Assembly: GCA_030015575.1 (NCBI GenBank)
Contig: CM057340.1
Location: 754,423,632-754,487,631, forward strand
Source: Agapanthus africanus
Lineage: Eukaryota > Streptophyta > Magnoliopsida > Asparagales > Amaryllidaceae
Direction: 5' to 3'
Length of the DNA stretch: 64,000 nt
Shown: piece after piece, positions 22,808-35,052 of the stretch
Layout: the number at the start of each line of letters is the position of its first letter
Numbering within the stretch: the first letter of the stretch is position 1
Made by a program: the position numbers and the translations under genes
The notes under the pieces: generated by a model
Told to the model about the DNA's origin: nothing
The model's input: the letters and a program-made list of their open reading frames with translations, nothing else
Databases searched by the model: none

Positions 22808-25546
22808 ACAGTCGCAATTTACTTTGCCCTCTTTCTAATCCCTTTATTTTGTCTTTAGCTATTACCTTCTGTACACCCTACTTAGGCTAATTGGTTTTCT
22901 TCATTCCCTACCTTTCGGCACCAGCCTATGGTTTGGAATAAGACTATCCAATAAGCGTAATAGGTGTACTCTCCTAAACCAAGGAGCTCTCGCAACCTGA
23001 GAGAAAGTGATAATAAAAGACAACTGAATAAACAAATTCTATTTCTCCTGAACCTGGATCCATCCTCGAAGAAGTCCCTCCGAGTTCGTATATAACCATA
23101 CGATAGATCTATCCAATGGAAGAGGATGTCCGTAGTAATACGGGGTGTTCTGAGAAATACAAAGGGTAAAAGAAGGAGCGGTAATGACTCATGCAACTTA
23201 AGTCAATCCAAAAGCCAGTATTTTAAGAAGGTTCGGTCAACTTGGTCACTGAGTCATAGTCTAGGGTCGGTCAAAAAGTCGCTGCCAAAGAGAGAGAGAG
23301 AAAAAAGAAATACTCTGCGTGCACTCTAACCTAGATCAGAATGGTTATCAGTTTATCTAATCAGGAAACCTTCCACTGTAATCTCAAATTCTCCTCCAAA
23401 CCTGAAAGAAGAATTAGTCGGGATCACCCGAAGAGTAAATTAACTCATCAGTGAGAATCGGGATCCAACTATCATCGCATGATAACTTGATGGAAGCCAC
23501 TCAAGTTATCACACTCCAGAAGGTATGCGCATGCCTGGCAAGTTTGCTTTATGTTTGAAACTCCCGATGTGATTTTTGCCCCATGCTCTTATAACCTTGG
23601 CTTTGGTCAAAATGTTATAAGTCATATGCCAAGTTCTACCCGTCACTATCCAGGTTAATTTGAACCCACCCGCACATGCCCTTGACTTTGGCCAAAATGG
23701 CAGAACGACTGTCCCAAACCAACCCATCTATCTATGCAACAGATGAATACCCAGCAGCTACCAAACACTATGCCTTAACTTTGGCTAAAATGCATAGCTT
23801 GAATATTACTGACCATCCATAAGAAACGACGGAGGGCTACGGCTGGTTTTTGGCGAAAAACCTTTAACGTAATGAACTTGATCTCGTTGAAGGAAACTGA
23901 TAGCTTTTTATAAATATATAGTGGCGAAAAACCTTTTGCTAAAGAGGTCACTCCCGGTGAAGGGATCTCGGCTCTTTCCTCGTGGAATGAGGTGCAGGAT
24001 ATTCTAACTGAATACCGCGATGCAAAACAACTTGTAATCGACTATATTAAAGTTACTACCCTGACGTAAACTTCTGCCCAAGGAGTTTTTCCCGGTGAAG
24101 GGATATCAGCCCTTACCTCGTCGAATGAGGTGCAGGATATTCCAACTGAATATCACTATGCAAAACAAAAGGAAATATCTTTGTAATAACTTCTTTTTAA
24201 AATTTGTTCCAACAACATCAAATATAGGTTTGTTTTATCTTTGCATTGATAAGAATCAATGCAATCCCATCAATCAATCACACCAGAAAAGAACGAAAAT
24301 ATAATGTACGTATATGCCATCCGCATTCGCCACTGGGTCCCTTCATCACCTGTTAGGTTACTTAACTAACGACAGAGCGGGGGCTGGACTAGCGCGGGAG
24401 TAAAACATATACAACATCTAATAGTATATATACCAATATACAATAATCGCTCCAGGCATGATAATATGCAACATTACAGAAAAGTAATAAGCATCACAGA
24501 ACAATACAGATAATCTGGGATCCCCGGGTTTCACAGAGCCGTTGCTGAAACCTGACGTTCCCCTGGTCGTGTGGATAGCCTGTGCAATGAAACCTAGACC
24601 CCTACGGGTGCGGCAAATTACCCGCCAAAACCTGAAGCGAGGTAGTCCCCACAACATAGTGAATGGAACACCCGGCACTTCACGGAATCCGGTAAATTGA
24701 GCACCCCTCCTTGGGTCAACCTGTACCCCCTACGAGTGCGGCGAATAGTCTGCCAATTCTAGAGTGAGGTCCCTCTGCCTCTCAAAGCCATGAGATACGG
24801 ACCCGTTTCCCTCCAGAACCCGGCTATCCGTGCACTCCTTCGCGGGATAAACCTAGTACAGAAATGAAAAATATACAACGGGTACATCGACCTCGACTCG
24901 GTCGTGCCCCAAAAGAATATTATACAAACAGGCAGTGACGGCAGTCCACATGTTGGACGCTCGCCCCGCAATATCAAATGTACAAATAAATCCAAACTGC
25001 ACTATCATTGCACCCTGCTATCCACCACGACAAATCCGCAACAATACAGCACAACACAGAACATCAACGCGAATGTCACGTTCGCAAACCCGTCTAAAAG
25101 AACTATAGCAATCAGACGCGGTTTACCGATCAAATGGCATTCCCGGTCGGAGATACAATGTAAATACTGCAGACTAACAAATTTAAAATTTCGATCGACC
25201 AAATTTCCCAAAGTGGGCCTCACGTACATCTGCAATACAGTAACAAAATCTGGGCCCAAACAAATAGTACCAAAAACCACAATTTACAAAATAAAGCATT
25301 CTGGAAAAAATGATGCACTGTTCCCACATAATGGCCGCGCTTCCGCGGTCATAATGAGGGATCACTTGCCCATTTTTTCCATAATTCTTAGAACACCCTG
25401 CACACTTTTCTGTGATATGTAAAAGTATTTTTAGGCCCTTTTAAAAATTGACAGAAACCCAGGTGCTTGAAAAATGTAGTTTTGCGAAATCCGTTCGATC
25501 AATATTTGAAACGTGTTAGCGCAAATTAGTATAGCTTAATGGTGAG
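22808..25546 (-). other. Non-coding internal region left of LTR C, with short tandem repeats
   Basis: No gag or pol could be recognised. Visible repeats are three spaced CTTTGGCCAAAATG-like motifs (about 23595-23795), a duplicated segment around GGTGAAGGGAT and GAATGAGGTGCAGGATATTC (about 23945-24040 and 24080-24170), and a duplicated TGCGGCAAAT-like block (about 24600-24800). As it directly abuts the primer site of LTR C, the right part is probably the leader of that element. Confidence 0.5.
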
Positions 25547-25558
25547 GCTCTGATACCA
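25547..25558 (-). other. Initiator-Met tRNA primer binding site of LTR C
   Basis: The minus strand reads TGGTATCAGAGC, the common plant retrotransposon primer site complementary to the tRNA-iMet 3' end, one base from the LTR end. This fixes LTR C as a 5' LTR on the minus strand. Confidence 0.88.
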
Positions 25559-25559
25559 C

Positions 25560-27587
25560 TGTAAGTCCACGGTAGCGCCCCGGCCGTCTAACAGACGCCA
25601 AATGCGGAACAAAAACTTTTTACAACTGGCGCTATCGTGTACCGTAACCCGGATCTGCCATTAAAGCTAAACTAACAAATTGCAAAAGGGGTAGAAACGT
25701 TATACCGAATGATCCGAGTCCTTCGGTCTTCATCCATCATCCCACACTTGTTGCGGCTGCTCCGATCTCCTCGATCTCCAATCTTGTCGTCCAGGCGGCA
25801 CCACGTCGACGGATCTTTAAACGGGCTCCCTCCTCTGAACCGAGGCAACTCGATTGTCAAGTTTGCTAAAATAGACGACCAAGATGAAGTAGAGAATGAG
25901 TAGAACACTTTGTCTCGTTACGTCCAAGGCTATGGATGAACGGTTAATGAAGTTGCCTTTTGGATCGATACGAAATGAGAAATGGAGTATATCAATTTCC
26001 ATGAACCAAAATCCATAATCTTTTCAAAACAACAACCATGAACCATTCATCAAGAATGGCCGGCCACTTATAGATGAAGGAGGGTGAGTGTAAGCAAAAG
26101 ATCTTGATCAAAATATCATAGCATAAACAAAAATGCATTAATGTAAAGGATGACTCATTAACCTAAGTCACCCTTTCATTAAATGCACAATTAATGCTAA
26201 CAATGAATCATCAAGTCTTGTCACCTAAATCTAGAACCTTCTAGAACCATGACTCACCCTTATCAAGAAAAGATAAATCCGCATTTAACCGACTGTTAAA
26301 TACGGCTGATAGAAAATTGGAAACTGGCAACTTCCAAAAGTGATCCTGAAACGAATTTCAGGATAACCCCGTATTAGTATAAACATACCCACATTTGTAT
26401 TACGACCGAATACAAATGTAACTGAGACAAAGATATTATATCTACACAGTATAATACTGGGTTCCGGCTTAAACCAAAGCCTACCAGTATTATCTGCCCG
26501 AAAAACGACACGTACGAAAACGCACGTGCTTTTTCCAAACCTTGCCATATCACCATACGGCCTCTACAACGTTTCGCTCGAACCTGGGAAAGTGTCTGTG
26601 GGGGACTCTAATGACTCATCAACACACTGGCACTAGGTATAACCACTAGCACGTCAGAGGTACAAGCTGCACGTAACGTTTTGCCTATGCATTGATTGGA
26701 AGGGAAGCTGATGAGCGAACTCATCTATAAACCCTACTGAGCCTGACAGTGACAATGTATATACAGTCCGGTCCATTCGTCTAAAGAGTATCGCATACCG
26801 AGTCTAGGGGGGTGGATAAAATCAGACCCCTAATAACGCGATAAATCATGTCGGCATGAAGCCCATCACCACCTGAGAAACTACTGATCCAAATCAGTAA
26901 TTCTCCACTATCTCGGCCGAGGATTCCTAGTGATGGCCACCCGTGCACTGCACGACATCAACCCCCAATACCGGGAGAGACGAATCCCCGACGATCCGCT
27001 CACTTGCCTCTAATGTGGCTCGGGACTGTACCCAACTAAAACCTGTTTGCACAACTCCTTTGAGCGTCGTAGGGTAGTAATCTAAGCACAGTGGGAACTC
27101 ACACGAGACAAATGACGATCTCAGGTCGATGAACTAACCTGTACACATCTCACCAGGGAATTGCTATCTGACGATATGTATAATACCAACTAGCAGATTC
27201 CCGGCGAGTCCTGTCCGGTGTACTCATAACCCAATGAACACCTGTATACATCTTAGGTGATCAAACTGACACCAATGGCTTGTGAGACCGGCCATTGCCC
27301 CTCGTCGGGGTCTCGACTGTATACACTAATCTACTCTGGAGTATCGATGCCCTGTCTCGAAAACTCCCACGACTAGGGACACTTTAAGGATGTGCTTACA
27401 GACCCCAGCTCCCACGTATATGATCGCCATCATACTGCTGGCTGTCAAGTAGAATCCTATAGGTTCAATCAATCATGCAATAGCGAACTAAAGCATGTAT
27501 ACGATGATAAAGACAAACCAGATAGCATACTATCATCTTAAGTAAGACTGTCATATCGGTATAGGTCCTTCCTTAATCATTGCAATC
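25560..27587 (-). mobile_element. LTR C, 5' LTR of a minus-strand element, truncated on its outer side
   Basis: It starts TGTAAGTCCACGG at 25560 and follows LTRs A and B up to about 27587, where the last 60 or so bases of the family, including CAGTAATGGCCTCTAGGGCA, are missing. The sequence then switches to an integrase tail in the other direction. The joint is approximate, within about 15 bases. An internal ORF is not expected in an LTR. Confidence 0.75.
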
Positions 27588-27594
27588 ACGTACC

Positions 27595-27987
27595 TGCGAT
27601 CCAATAATTGACTTTGAGGGCACTATCTCCAACAATTACGAGCTAACAGATGAGGAGAATGCTCACCTTCGGCTTGAGAAGCTCGATGCCCTTGATGAAA
27701 CCCAACTCATAGCACAACAAAATCTGGAGGCTTATAAAGCAAAGATGACGCGCTCATACGAAAAATTAACTAGGCCAAGAACATTCCGCCAAGGTGAACT
27801 CGTGCTAGTGGTTAGAAGACCTATGATCCCCAATCGTGCCAAGCGGGGAAAATTTGAGCCGAACTATGAAGGCCCGTATATCATAGACAAAGTTTACCAG
27901 GGTGGAGCCTACCTACTCATGGACATGCATGGTGAAAGACCTTTCAGGCCAATAAACGGTCGCTTCCTGAAGAAATACTACACTTGA
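27595..27987 (+). pseudogene. Integrase C-terminal end of element 2 (partial)
   Basis: The last 130 or so codons of a Ty3/gypsy polyprotein. A helical Glu/Leu-rich segment is followed by a basic stretch, then GDLVL-like GELVLVVRR, then a G-K-F-x-P-x-Y-E-G-P-Y block and a final INGRFLKKYY, the typical C-terminus of plant Tat-type integrase. The catalytic D,D-35-E core lies upstream and is lost at the junction with LTR C. The surviving frame itself has no stop or frameshift. Confidence 0.88.
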
Positions 27988-28383
27988 GGAATCACGACCT
28001 AAGTCAACGATAGATGACGACGCCTATGTCCGCTCGCTATCTTCCTAAGCCTGAACTCTATAAGTAGTAACCGGCCGCGGACCGAAACGTCCTTAAACTA
28101 ACGACGGACCGATACGTCCTTAAACTAACGACGGACCGAAACGTCCTTAAACTAACAATGGACCGAGACGTCGATAAACTACTGTGGGTTGCAACATCCC
28201 AATGCTGATACAAAAAAAAAAGAAGAAGAATAAAAGAATAAAAAAAAGAAGAAAGAAAAAGAAGGAAAAACGGTATGTCCACAAGCGAAAAGGACACGGA
28301 TGAAAACCCGAAAGTGCTCCGTGAGAAAAACAGCAAGGCTACCGGCGAGTTTTGTGAAAACCCGAAAGGGCGCAATCTCGTTA

Positions 28384-28562
28384 AAAGACACTTGTAAGGT
28401 CCTCTCGACCTTTTGAGGAGAAACCACCTGTGTGAGATCCTTACGACTCACAAGGGAGCAACACACTTAGGGATCCCCACAATTCCTAAGGAGAAATTAC
28501 ACTTGCAAGATTCTCACGACTCATAAAGAGAACCCTCTTATGAGACCCTCACGGCTTATAAG
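28384..28562 (+). repeat. Hairpin set IV
   Basis: The same five-hairpin order as set I, for example CTTGTGAG-like arms around ATCCTTACGA and CTTATGAG-ACCCTCACGG-CTTATAAG. Confidence 0.75.
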
Positions 28563-28740
28563 ATTCAAAAGTCTTAAGCTACAGGGATCTGAACCTGTTC
28601 TTAAGCAGACACCATAACCTCCAATCCTGCCCTACAAGCGGCTCAGTATTGACCCTTGTATACAATCCACGGGCACGAATAAACATTTCCCTAACAAAGT
28701 CTCATCCGTGACTAGGGATATGTTTGCACAGTGAACAACC

Positions 28741-28912
28741 CTTGTAAGTAATCTCGACTTATAAGGAGAAAACCCTCTTGTAAGATCCTTACGACTTACC
28801 AGAAACCATACACTTGGGAATCCTCATGATTCCTAAGGAGAAAATGCACCTAAGAGATCCTCACGACTTGTAGGGAGAAATACCTTTATGGGACCCTTAC
28901 GGCTCATGAAGT
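28741..28912 (+). repeat. Hairpin set V
   Basis: Five inverted repeats in the family order with several mismatches, for example CTTGGGAATC-CTCAT-GATTCCTAAG. Confidence 0.72.
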
Positions 28913-29519
28913 TAAAAGCCTTGGTCGACAGGATCCTAACCCTGTTCGCTAAGCCACCTCTGTTCGACATCAATAGAAGCAAATGATGATTCGTTCCTGG
29001 CAATGTCCCAGTTGTAGCGGTGCTGATGCCGAAATCGGTGTTTAATTCCAAACTTTCAGCAAAAAAAACTAGTAAGCCATACATGCATACGAAACAGCAG
29101 AAATGATGGGGCAACTTGCAAATAAAAAGCAGCAAGTAAAAATATATGCATGCAAAATAGCCGAAATGATTGGGCAACTCGCAATAAAAAGCAGCGAGTA
29201 AAAGAAAAAAAATAGCCGAAATGATTGGGCACCGCGAAAAATAGCCGAAATGATTGGGCAATCACGACCTTCACGATATAAAAGCTGAAATGATAGAGTA
29301 TCGCGGAAAGAAATAAAGAAAAATGAAATTTATGCCCTACAGGTGATATCATATCAATCCCTGTATACAATACAGGGGCACAAACAAAGAGGGAATCACA
29401 CCTTTCCTCCCCAGGCTTCATCAGAAGAAGAAGCCAAATCTCAACAGTTCACAGATAGCCTCGAGATCATCTCAGCATTCATCTCATTACAACAGACACA
29501 ACATCAAGCAAAGCGGAAC

Positions 29520-30360
29520 GCGGCATATGTCAATCCTGACCCCGTGGGAAATGTCCAGAGCGGTTCCTTGTCCTCACAGAGCACGGTAATGACCCGTGTG
29601 AAGCATCCAGAGCGGAGCCTGGTCCTCGCAGAGCACGGCAATGACCCCGTGTGAAGTATCCAGATCGGAGCCTGGTCCTCGCAGAATACGGCAATGACCC
29701 TGTAGGAAGCATCCAGAGCAAATTCCTGGTTGTGTGGAACACGACTTATGTCAATCCTGACCCCGTGGGAAACGTCCAGAGCGGATCCTGGTCCTCGCAG
29801 AGCACGGAAATGACCCCATGTGAAGCATCCAGAGCGGAGCCTGGTCCTCACAGAATACGGCAATAACCCCGTGGGAAGCATCCAGAGCAAATTCCTGGTT
29901 ACGTGGAACGTGGATTATGTCAATCCTGACCCCGTGGGAAACGTCCGGAGCGGATCCTGGTCCTCGCAGAGCACGGCAATGACCCCATGTGAAGCATCCA
30001 GAGTGGAGCCTGGTCCTCGCAGAACACGGTAATGACCCCGTGGGAAGCATCCAGAGCAAAATTCCTGGTTACGTGGAACGCGGCTTATGTCAATACTGAC
30101 CCCGTGCGAAACGTCCAGAGCGGATCCTGGTCCTCGCAGAGCACGGCAATGACCCCATGTGAAGCATCCAGAGCGGAGCCTGGTCCTCGCAGAACACGGC
30201 AATGACCCCGTGGGAAGCATCCAAAGAAAATTCCTGGTTACGTGGAACGCAGCTTAAGTCAATCCTTACCCCGTGGGAAATGTCCAGAGCGGAGCCTGGT
30301 CCTTGCAGAACACGGCTATGACCCCGTGGGGAGAATCCAGAGAAACTCCTGACTCCGTGA
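29520..30360 (+). repeat. 169-bp tandem array built of about 56-bp sub-units
   Basis: GTCAAT(C/A)CTGACCCCGTG marks units at about 29529, 29751, 29919 and 30088, with a variant near 30259, giving a period of 168-171 bp apart from one longer first step. Within each unit CCAGAGCGGA and TCCTCGCAGA recur about every 56 bp. It sits where element 1 has its 137-bp array but has a different sequence. Confidence 0.9.
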
Positions 30361-30384
30361 AATGCGGATAACGGTAACCCCACC

Positions 30385-30562
30385 CATCACTTACGAGTCC
30401 TCACAACTCGTAAGGGAGCAAATTCTCTTATGAGATCCTTATGACTTTCAAGAGAAAACACACTTAGGAATCCTCATGATTTTTAAGGAGAAATTACACC
30501 TACGGGATCCTCTCGACCTGTAGGGAGAAAATTCTTTATGAGACCCTCACGGCTCATAAAGT
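30385..30562 (+). repeat. Hairpin set VI
   Basis: Five inverted repeats in the family order: TTACGAG/CTCGTAA, CTCTTATGAG..., TTAGGAATCC..., CCTACGGG/CCTGTAGG and CTTTATGAG/CTCATAAAG. A degenerate two-stem motif follows near 30615. Confidence 0.78.
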
Positions 30563-30853
30563 TGAAAAGTCTTAGGAGGCAGATCTTAACCCTGAATCCT
30601 AAGCCATCGTTGTCCTGCAAGGAAATCGAAATAGACCATCCACAGAATACATTTACTAAAAGGGACACAACATCGTGAAGAAAAATATGTCTTTTATTCA
30701 TGGATCAAAATGAATACAAAGTACAATTCGTAAAAGAACAAAAAGAATATACTCTCATTCAGGAGTATGTACAAAGGGAGAATGAAAAAAATATATATAC
30801 AATTCTTCAGGTCGGGGGGCAATTCAGCAGGTTTGCCAGTTCACCCCTTTTCG

Positions 30854-33800
30854 TTAGGCTTCGGCTTCATGATTTAGTATCGTCAAAAGACGGGCCTCCG
30901 CTTGAGCCTGTTGGGCCTGGTAGGAGGCAAGCTGGCCTTCAAGCTCTTTTTTAGTGACTTTATAGGCTTCGACCATCTCACGAGTAAACATGGCGGCCTT
31001 ATCAATAGCTACCACCTTCTTGATAGCCTCTTGAAGCACTCGCCAAAGTTCATACGCTTTAGTGGTCTTGGCCGTAAGGCTGGCTTGAAGCTCCCCCAGC
31101 GCTTTGGAAGCCAGCTCCCTCTCCGAAAACTTGCGGCTGAGCCTTTTCTCATATGATATCATGTTCGCAGCACACCACTCAAATAAACCCCGCAAGCTCG
31201 CCTTTGCGGCCACAACCTCCGAAGGAAGGCGTGTACATTCAAGCACATGCAAGCAAGCCTCCACCTACCGACAAAACTCAACCCAGACTTGCACCAACGT
31301 TTCACTATGGTAGGTGGCAAGAAAGGGAAGAGAGCCGTTGGCTTCAGCGGCAAACGCTTCAGCCATGATCATACTGCCAGCACGGAGATCCTCAATTAGG
31401 GCTGACAAGGAGTAGAGGCTTAGCTTTGCCATCCGTTCTAAGGCATGCATAGCATAGGGGACGGGTGGTATGGCGATGCAAGACTCCAGCGTGGTGAGAA
31501 TTGGCAGAGTTGTTCAGATTTATAAACAGTCAGCGAAACTTGTAAGCAAAGAACAAATGAAACGACTTTGAGACTTTACTTACCCACAGTCATGCAAGAG
31601 GGGTCCGAAGGCTCCCCATGCCCATCAAGAATTTCAACCTCGTCATCAGCTTCCAGAACTGTAGAAGATATCGATGTCAGTATATGAAATAATAATAACA
31701 CAGTGATGAAAGGGCAAAAGACACAGACCTTGCCCGGAAGAGAGGACGATGTGTTGAGGAGATATCGCCTGCGGAGCGGCCAGCTCCAACAGGTGCTGAA
31801 AGGACTTCCTGGGGGATAGATCGGCAATAGATGCCGCCAATCCGCGCAATTCTGAAAAGACAGAAGGGTTCAGATAATGGAGAGATTATTAATGTAAAAT
31901 ATAAAAGGCTACCTTCGATGCTCCTCCCATTCTGAGCTGGAGGGATAGCAGCTTCAGCGGCCTCCTCCGTGACCTCAGGCACATCATCGGGGACGTAGAC
32001 CAGTGTAGAAACTTCCGAGCGAAGAGCAGTGGCTGCCACTACAGGCTCCAACGGAAGAACGGTAGCCTCAACTACCTGTACCCTAATCTCCGGGTCGCCC
32101 TCAGGAAGATCCATTAGATCAGCGGCCGATAAAGATGCCTCCCCCGAGGGAGCAAGTGCTTAGGGAGCGGGAATCACCGAGGGAGACTCTGTCGCAGGAG
32201 CAACGGCTGCATCAACCCCCCCCACACTGATTGGTGTTTCACTGGGGATATCAGCAGAATCTACGGTCAAAGCGCGGCTCAGAGCCTCCGCCGCCACCCA
32301 AGTCCCTGCAAAGTTTGTACGAGGATAAGGATACATATATATGTATACAAGCAATAAAAAATATTACAAAGAGATACATGAACATACCGATGCGCAAGGG
32401 AGCTTCTAGTATGGCTTGTTCAAGCCGACACTCCTTCCTGAGGAGGTATGCTCGCCGAGGTTCGAGAGTAGACTCGTGGCCACCGGTCCACAATGAAAGG
32501 GCATCCTCGGCGTCGGCTGAGACGGCCTGCTTAAGGGCCTTCTCACCCCATTCTTCCAAAGGGCCTATGAATCGCCGCCATATCCACGGAGGGTCTTCAT
32601 AAAAGATGACGGCAGGGTAAGGCCTCTTCGGGATCCTTACATTCTCGGATTCGCCTTGTGAGCGTCTTATAGTCTCAGCCAATTGTGTGGCTTCCTCAGC
32701 AGATAAACCTGGGAAAAGTAGGCCACCATTCGATTCTTGCATGGCTAGTGGTTCATCCTGAAGAATAGGCTCGGACTCTATCAACGAGTCGAGCAGATTG
32801 ATGACCGTCTTCCTCCGCCTCTTGGGCCCAGAACCAACCACCGAAGACGATCGTTTCCTTCCCCGTGGAGATTTGGTACGGCGTTGACCCACTTCGCCTT
32901 CAATGTCCTCGCTCGGCGGTGCTACCGAGGACGACACGGCCATTGTTGACGCCACGGACGATGATACTGCTACCGGTGCCCTATTAGCCCTTGATTGAGC
33001 CCGAGTATGCAGTGGCATACCAGCTGTGGGAGTTAAGTCCACTTCCGCCGCCTATGGGATAAGCACGACACCGGTATCCCTCAAGGGAGGGCGAACCGTT
33101 GCACGCGGTTGCGGCGGAACTCCCGTGGCTTGAATCGGAATGGGAGCGTTGTATCCAAGAAGCACCCTCTTCTCCTCGGCAATAATTGGACTGACCCCGT
33201 GGAGGTACCAGCCCGTGAAAGACCTCACACATCGAGGAATATGATCAGCTTCAGGAATCATGAAGCGAGAACCAGTGTTCAGCCGCATAAAGTGATGAGC
33301 GGCGTCACGAACAACTTCAAGCAATGGACTAGGCGCCACTGTAAATGCCTCGAAGGGTACGCCCTGATCATATCCAAGTTGCCGGGCAAAGCTGTGTGGA
33401 TTGTACCGCATAAAAAGGGCCGCACCGTTCTAACGAAATACCAGATAACCTGGCCTGATCGCGTATAGGTGCATGGCTTCCCTGGGCTTCAAAGAAGGAA
33501 CCCCCTCTTTCGACAAGTCACAGAGCTGTTGAATCGGGCCTGAGGGAGCAGATAGGACTCGATCAATGAATACCATTCCGCCCGTATTAGCATAAGGAGC
33601 GATCAGCACACGAATAGCCCTAGACTGAGTCGGGTCAGGAGCAGAAGCGTCCACCAGCCGTATGAGTCACGGAAAAGTGTAGACGTCATAAAATTTGGGT
33701 TTATGGTGCGCAACAAAGGCCCCCAGCACGTGCATTTCAATCCAGGACGTGAAGTAATGAAGAGAGAAATTTACCACATCTACACCTGGAGTTGAGGTAT

Positions 33801-34985
33801 TAGCCGCGGCGCCTAACCCATGATATAGATGCGCTAGCCCTGGAATGCCCCCAGCTAGTCGCGTTCCCTCAGCAATGCCATGAGCAGGGTAAATAACCGA
33901 GACTCTCATGAAACGGCGATGCATGGGAATGACAAACCAGCTAAGCCAAATGCTGATAAAGCCCACAAAGAAAGTCTCCTCATCCATACCAGGGGCTGCA
34001 ATCGATTCGAAAGATACCGCCGACATGATGGGAATGTAATACTGTGGAAAGTCCTCTTCTTTAGTCGGCCGGTTGTTTAAACCAAACCTAAAGGGGTCGT
34101 TAATGTTCGCGAACTTCGGAACCGTCTTTGATAGGACATTTTTGCGAAGGAAGCGAGCGATAAAACTTTTAAAAGTGACGCCCTGCTCCTCTGACTCTGT
34201 GAACAGTTTGTCAAAAATACTCAGGGTCTTAATCAAACTTGGGCGCTTGTGGCGGACGGCGTTCTCGGTAGACAGGCGGTCAAGTATGGCAGGCTCGGTT
34301 TTGAAGACATACTCATCGGGAGGCAGTAATTCTTCATAAAGTGTCCCCATAACCGGCATCCCTAAGATCTCGCTAAATTCTTCCAGAGAAATTGAAACTT
34401 CGCGGTCCCCTAGAAGGAAGGTGTTGGTGGGAAGATTCCATTGGTTCAAGAAAGTCTTAACCCACCAGACATGGGGAGATTGGTAGTCGAAAAGGGATGC
34501 GTATATCGCCTGATAGAGTCCAGCCTTCTGCAGTCGCGCGCGATGGGTGGACAGGATGTAACGGGCCCAGAGAAAGTAGCCCGTGGGTGTCGAGGGGTAA
34601 GCCTTATCTTGTAAATCTGTCCCCATGGCTGGGCTTCGCCCTGGAAAATGCGGCGTCCTAAAATATCTATAGCCGACACCGGATGGTTCGGAATAGCAGT
34701 TGTTAAAGGCTCAAGCCGTCCCATAGGGGTCCAATTCGACATCTCCACAGCAAGGGCAGTCCGTGGAGGATCCATCGGCGGGAATGGATAGGTAGGCTCT
34801 ATCGGTATCTTGCAAAGGAAACTGCGGCGACCACGGATGATGTGACCGTACTAGGTCCCCCATAGAAGTAAATTGGTGTGATTCGGGTCATGATCCCTGA
34901 TCATCGCCATCACTTCCTCGTCAGACGGCGACTGAGGAAAGGCAACCTCCGAGCGAGTGAAAAGGAAGTATGGAACAGAAGTCAT
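30854..34985 (-). pseudogene. Antisense plant mobile domain gene inside element 2, broken
   Basis: A multi-exon gene on the strand opposite the element. Start ATG is at 34985. Exon 1 (34985-32388) encodes a plant mobile domain: WVKTFLNQWNLP, a LLGDREVSISLEEF segment, ILGMPVMG and FISIWLSWFVIP. Further exons read well at 32305-31913, 31851-31729 and 31658-31584, with GT-AG borders in matching phase, then a last exon from near 31500 to 30854 rich in heptad-like Glu/Lys/Leu that looks like a coiled coil. Six in-frame stops (34851-34853, 33667-33669, 33430-33432, 33052-33054, 32160-32162, 31265-31267) and one frameshift near 34620-34630 break it. Plant mobile domain proteins include the Arabidopsis MAIL1/MAIN group, and copies are known in plant retroelements and MULEs. 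What this protein did for the element is unknown. Confidence 0.82.
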
Positions 34986-35028
34986 TGTACTTGAAATAAA
35001 AGAAGGGGAAACTGTTAAGCGAAACCAA

Positions 35029-35052
35029 CACGTGTATATATATATATATATA
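35029..35052 (-). promoter_or_regulatory. TA repeat and G-box upstream of the antisense gene
   Basis: (TA)9 at 35035-35052 lies 50-67 bases upstream of the chosen ATG, a reasonable place for a TATA element with a short leader. CACGTG at 35029-35034 lies next to it. Promoter function is inferred. Confidence 0.45.

Larger units (their letters stand above)
28070..29440 (+). other. Element 2 repeats homologous to element 1 8930-10560
   Basis: No gene. In order it has GGAC/GTCC units, the GGTATGTCC block, hairpin set IV (28384-28562), a two-stem motif (28630-28672), hairpin set V (28741-28912), one 84-bp-type unit, the CCGAAATGATTGGGC hairpins and another two-stem motif (29335-29378). The order matches element 1. 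Confidence 0.85.

Noticed and set aside
29504-30383. Overlapping minus- and plus-strand frames with repeated Cys/Arg-rich text
   Set aside because: They translate the 169-bp tandem array in different phases. No domain and no start context were seen.
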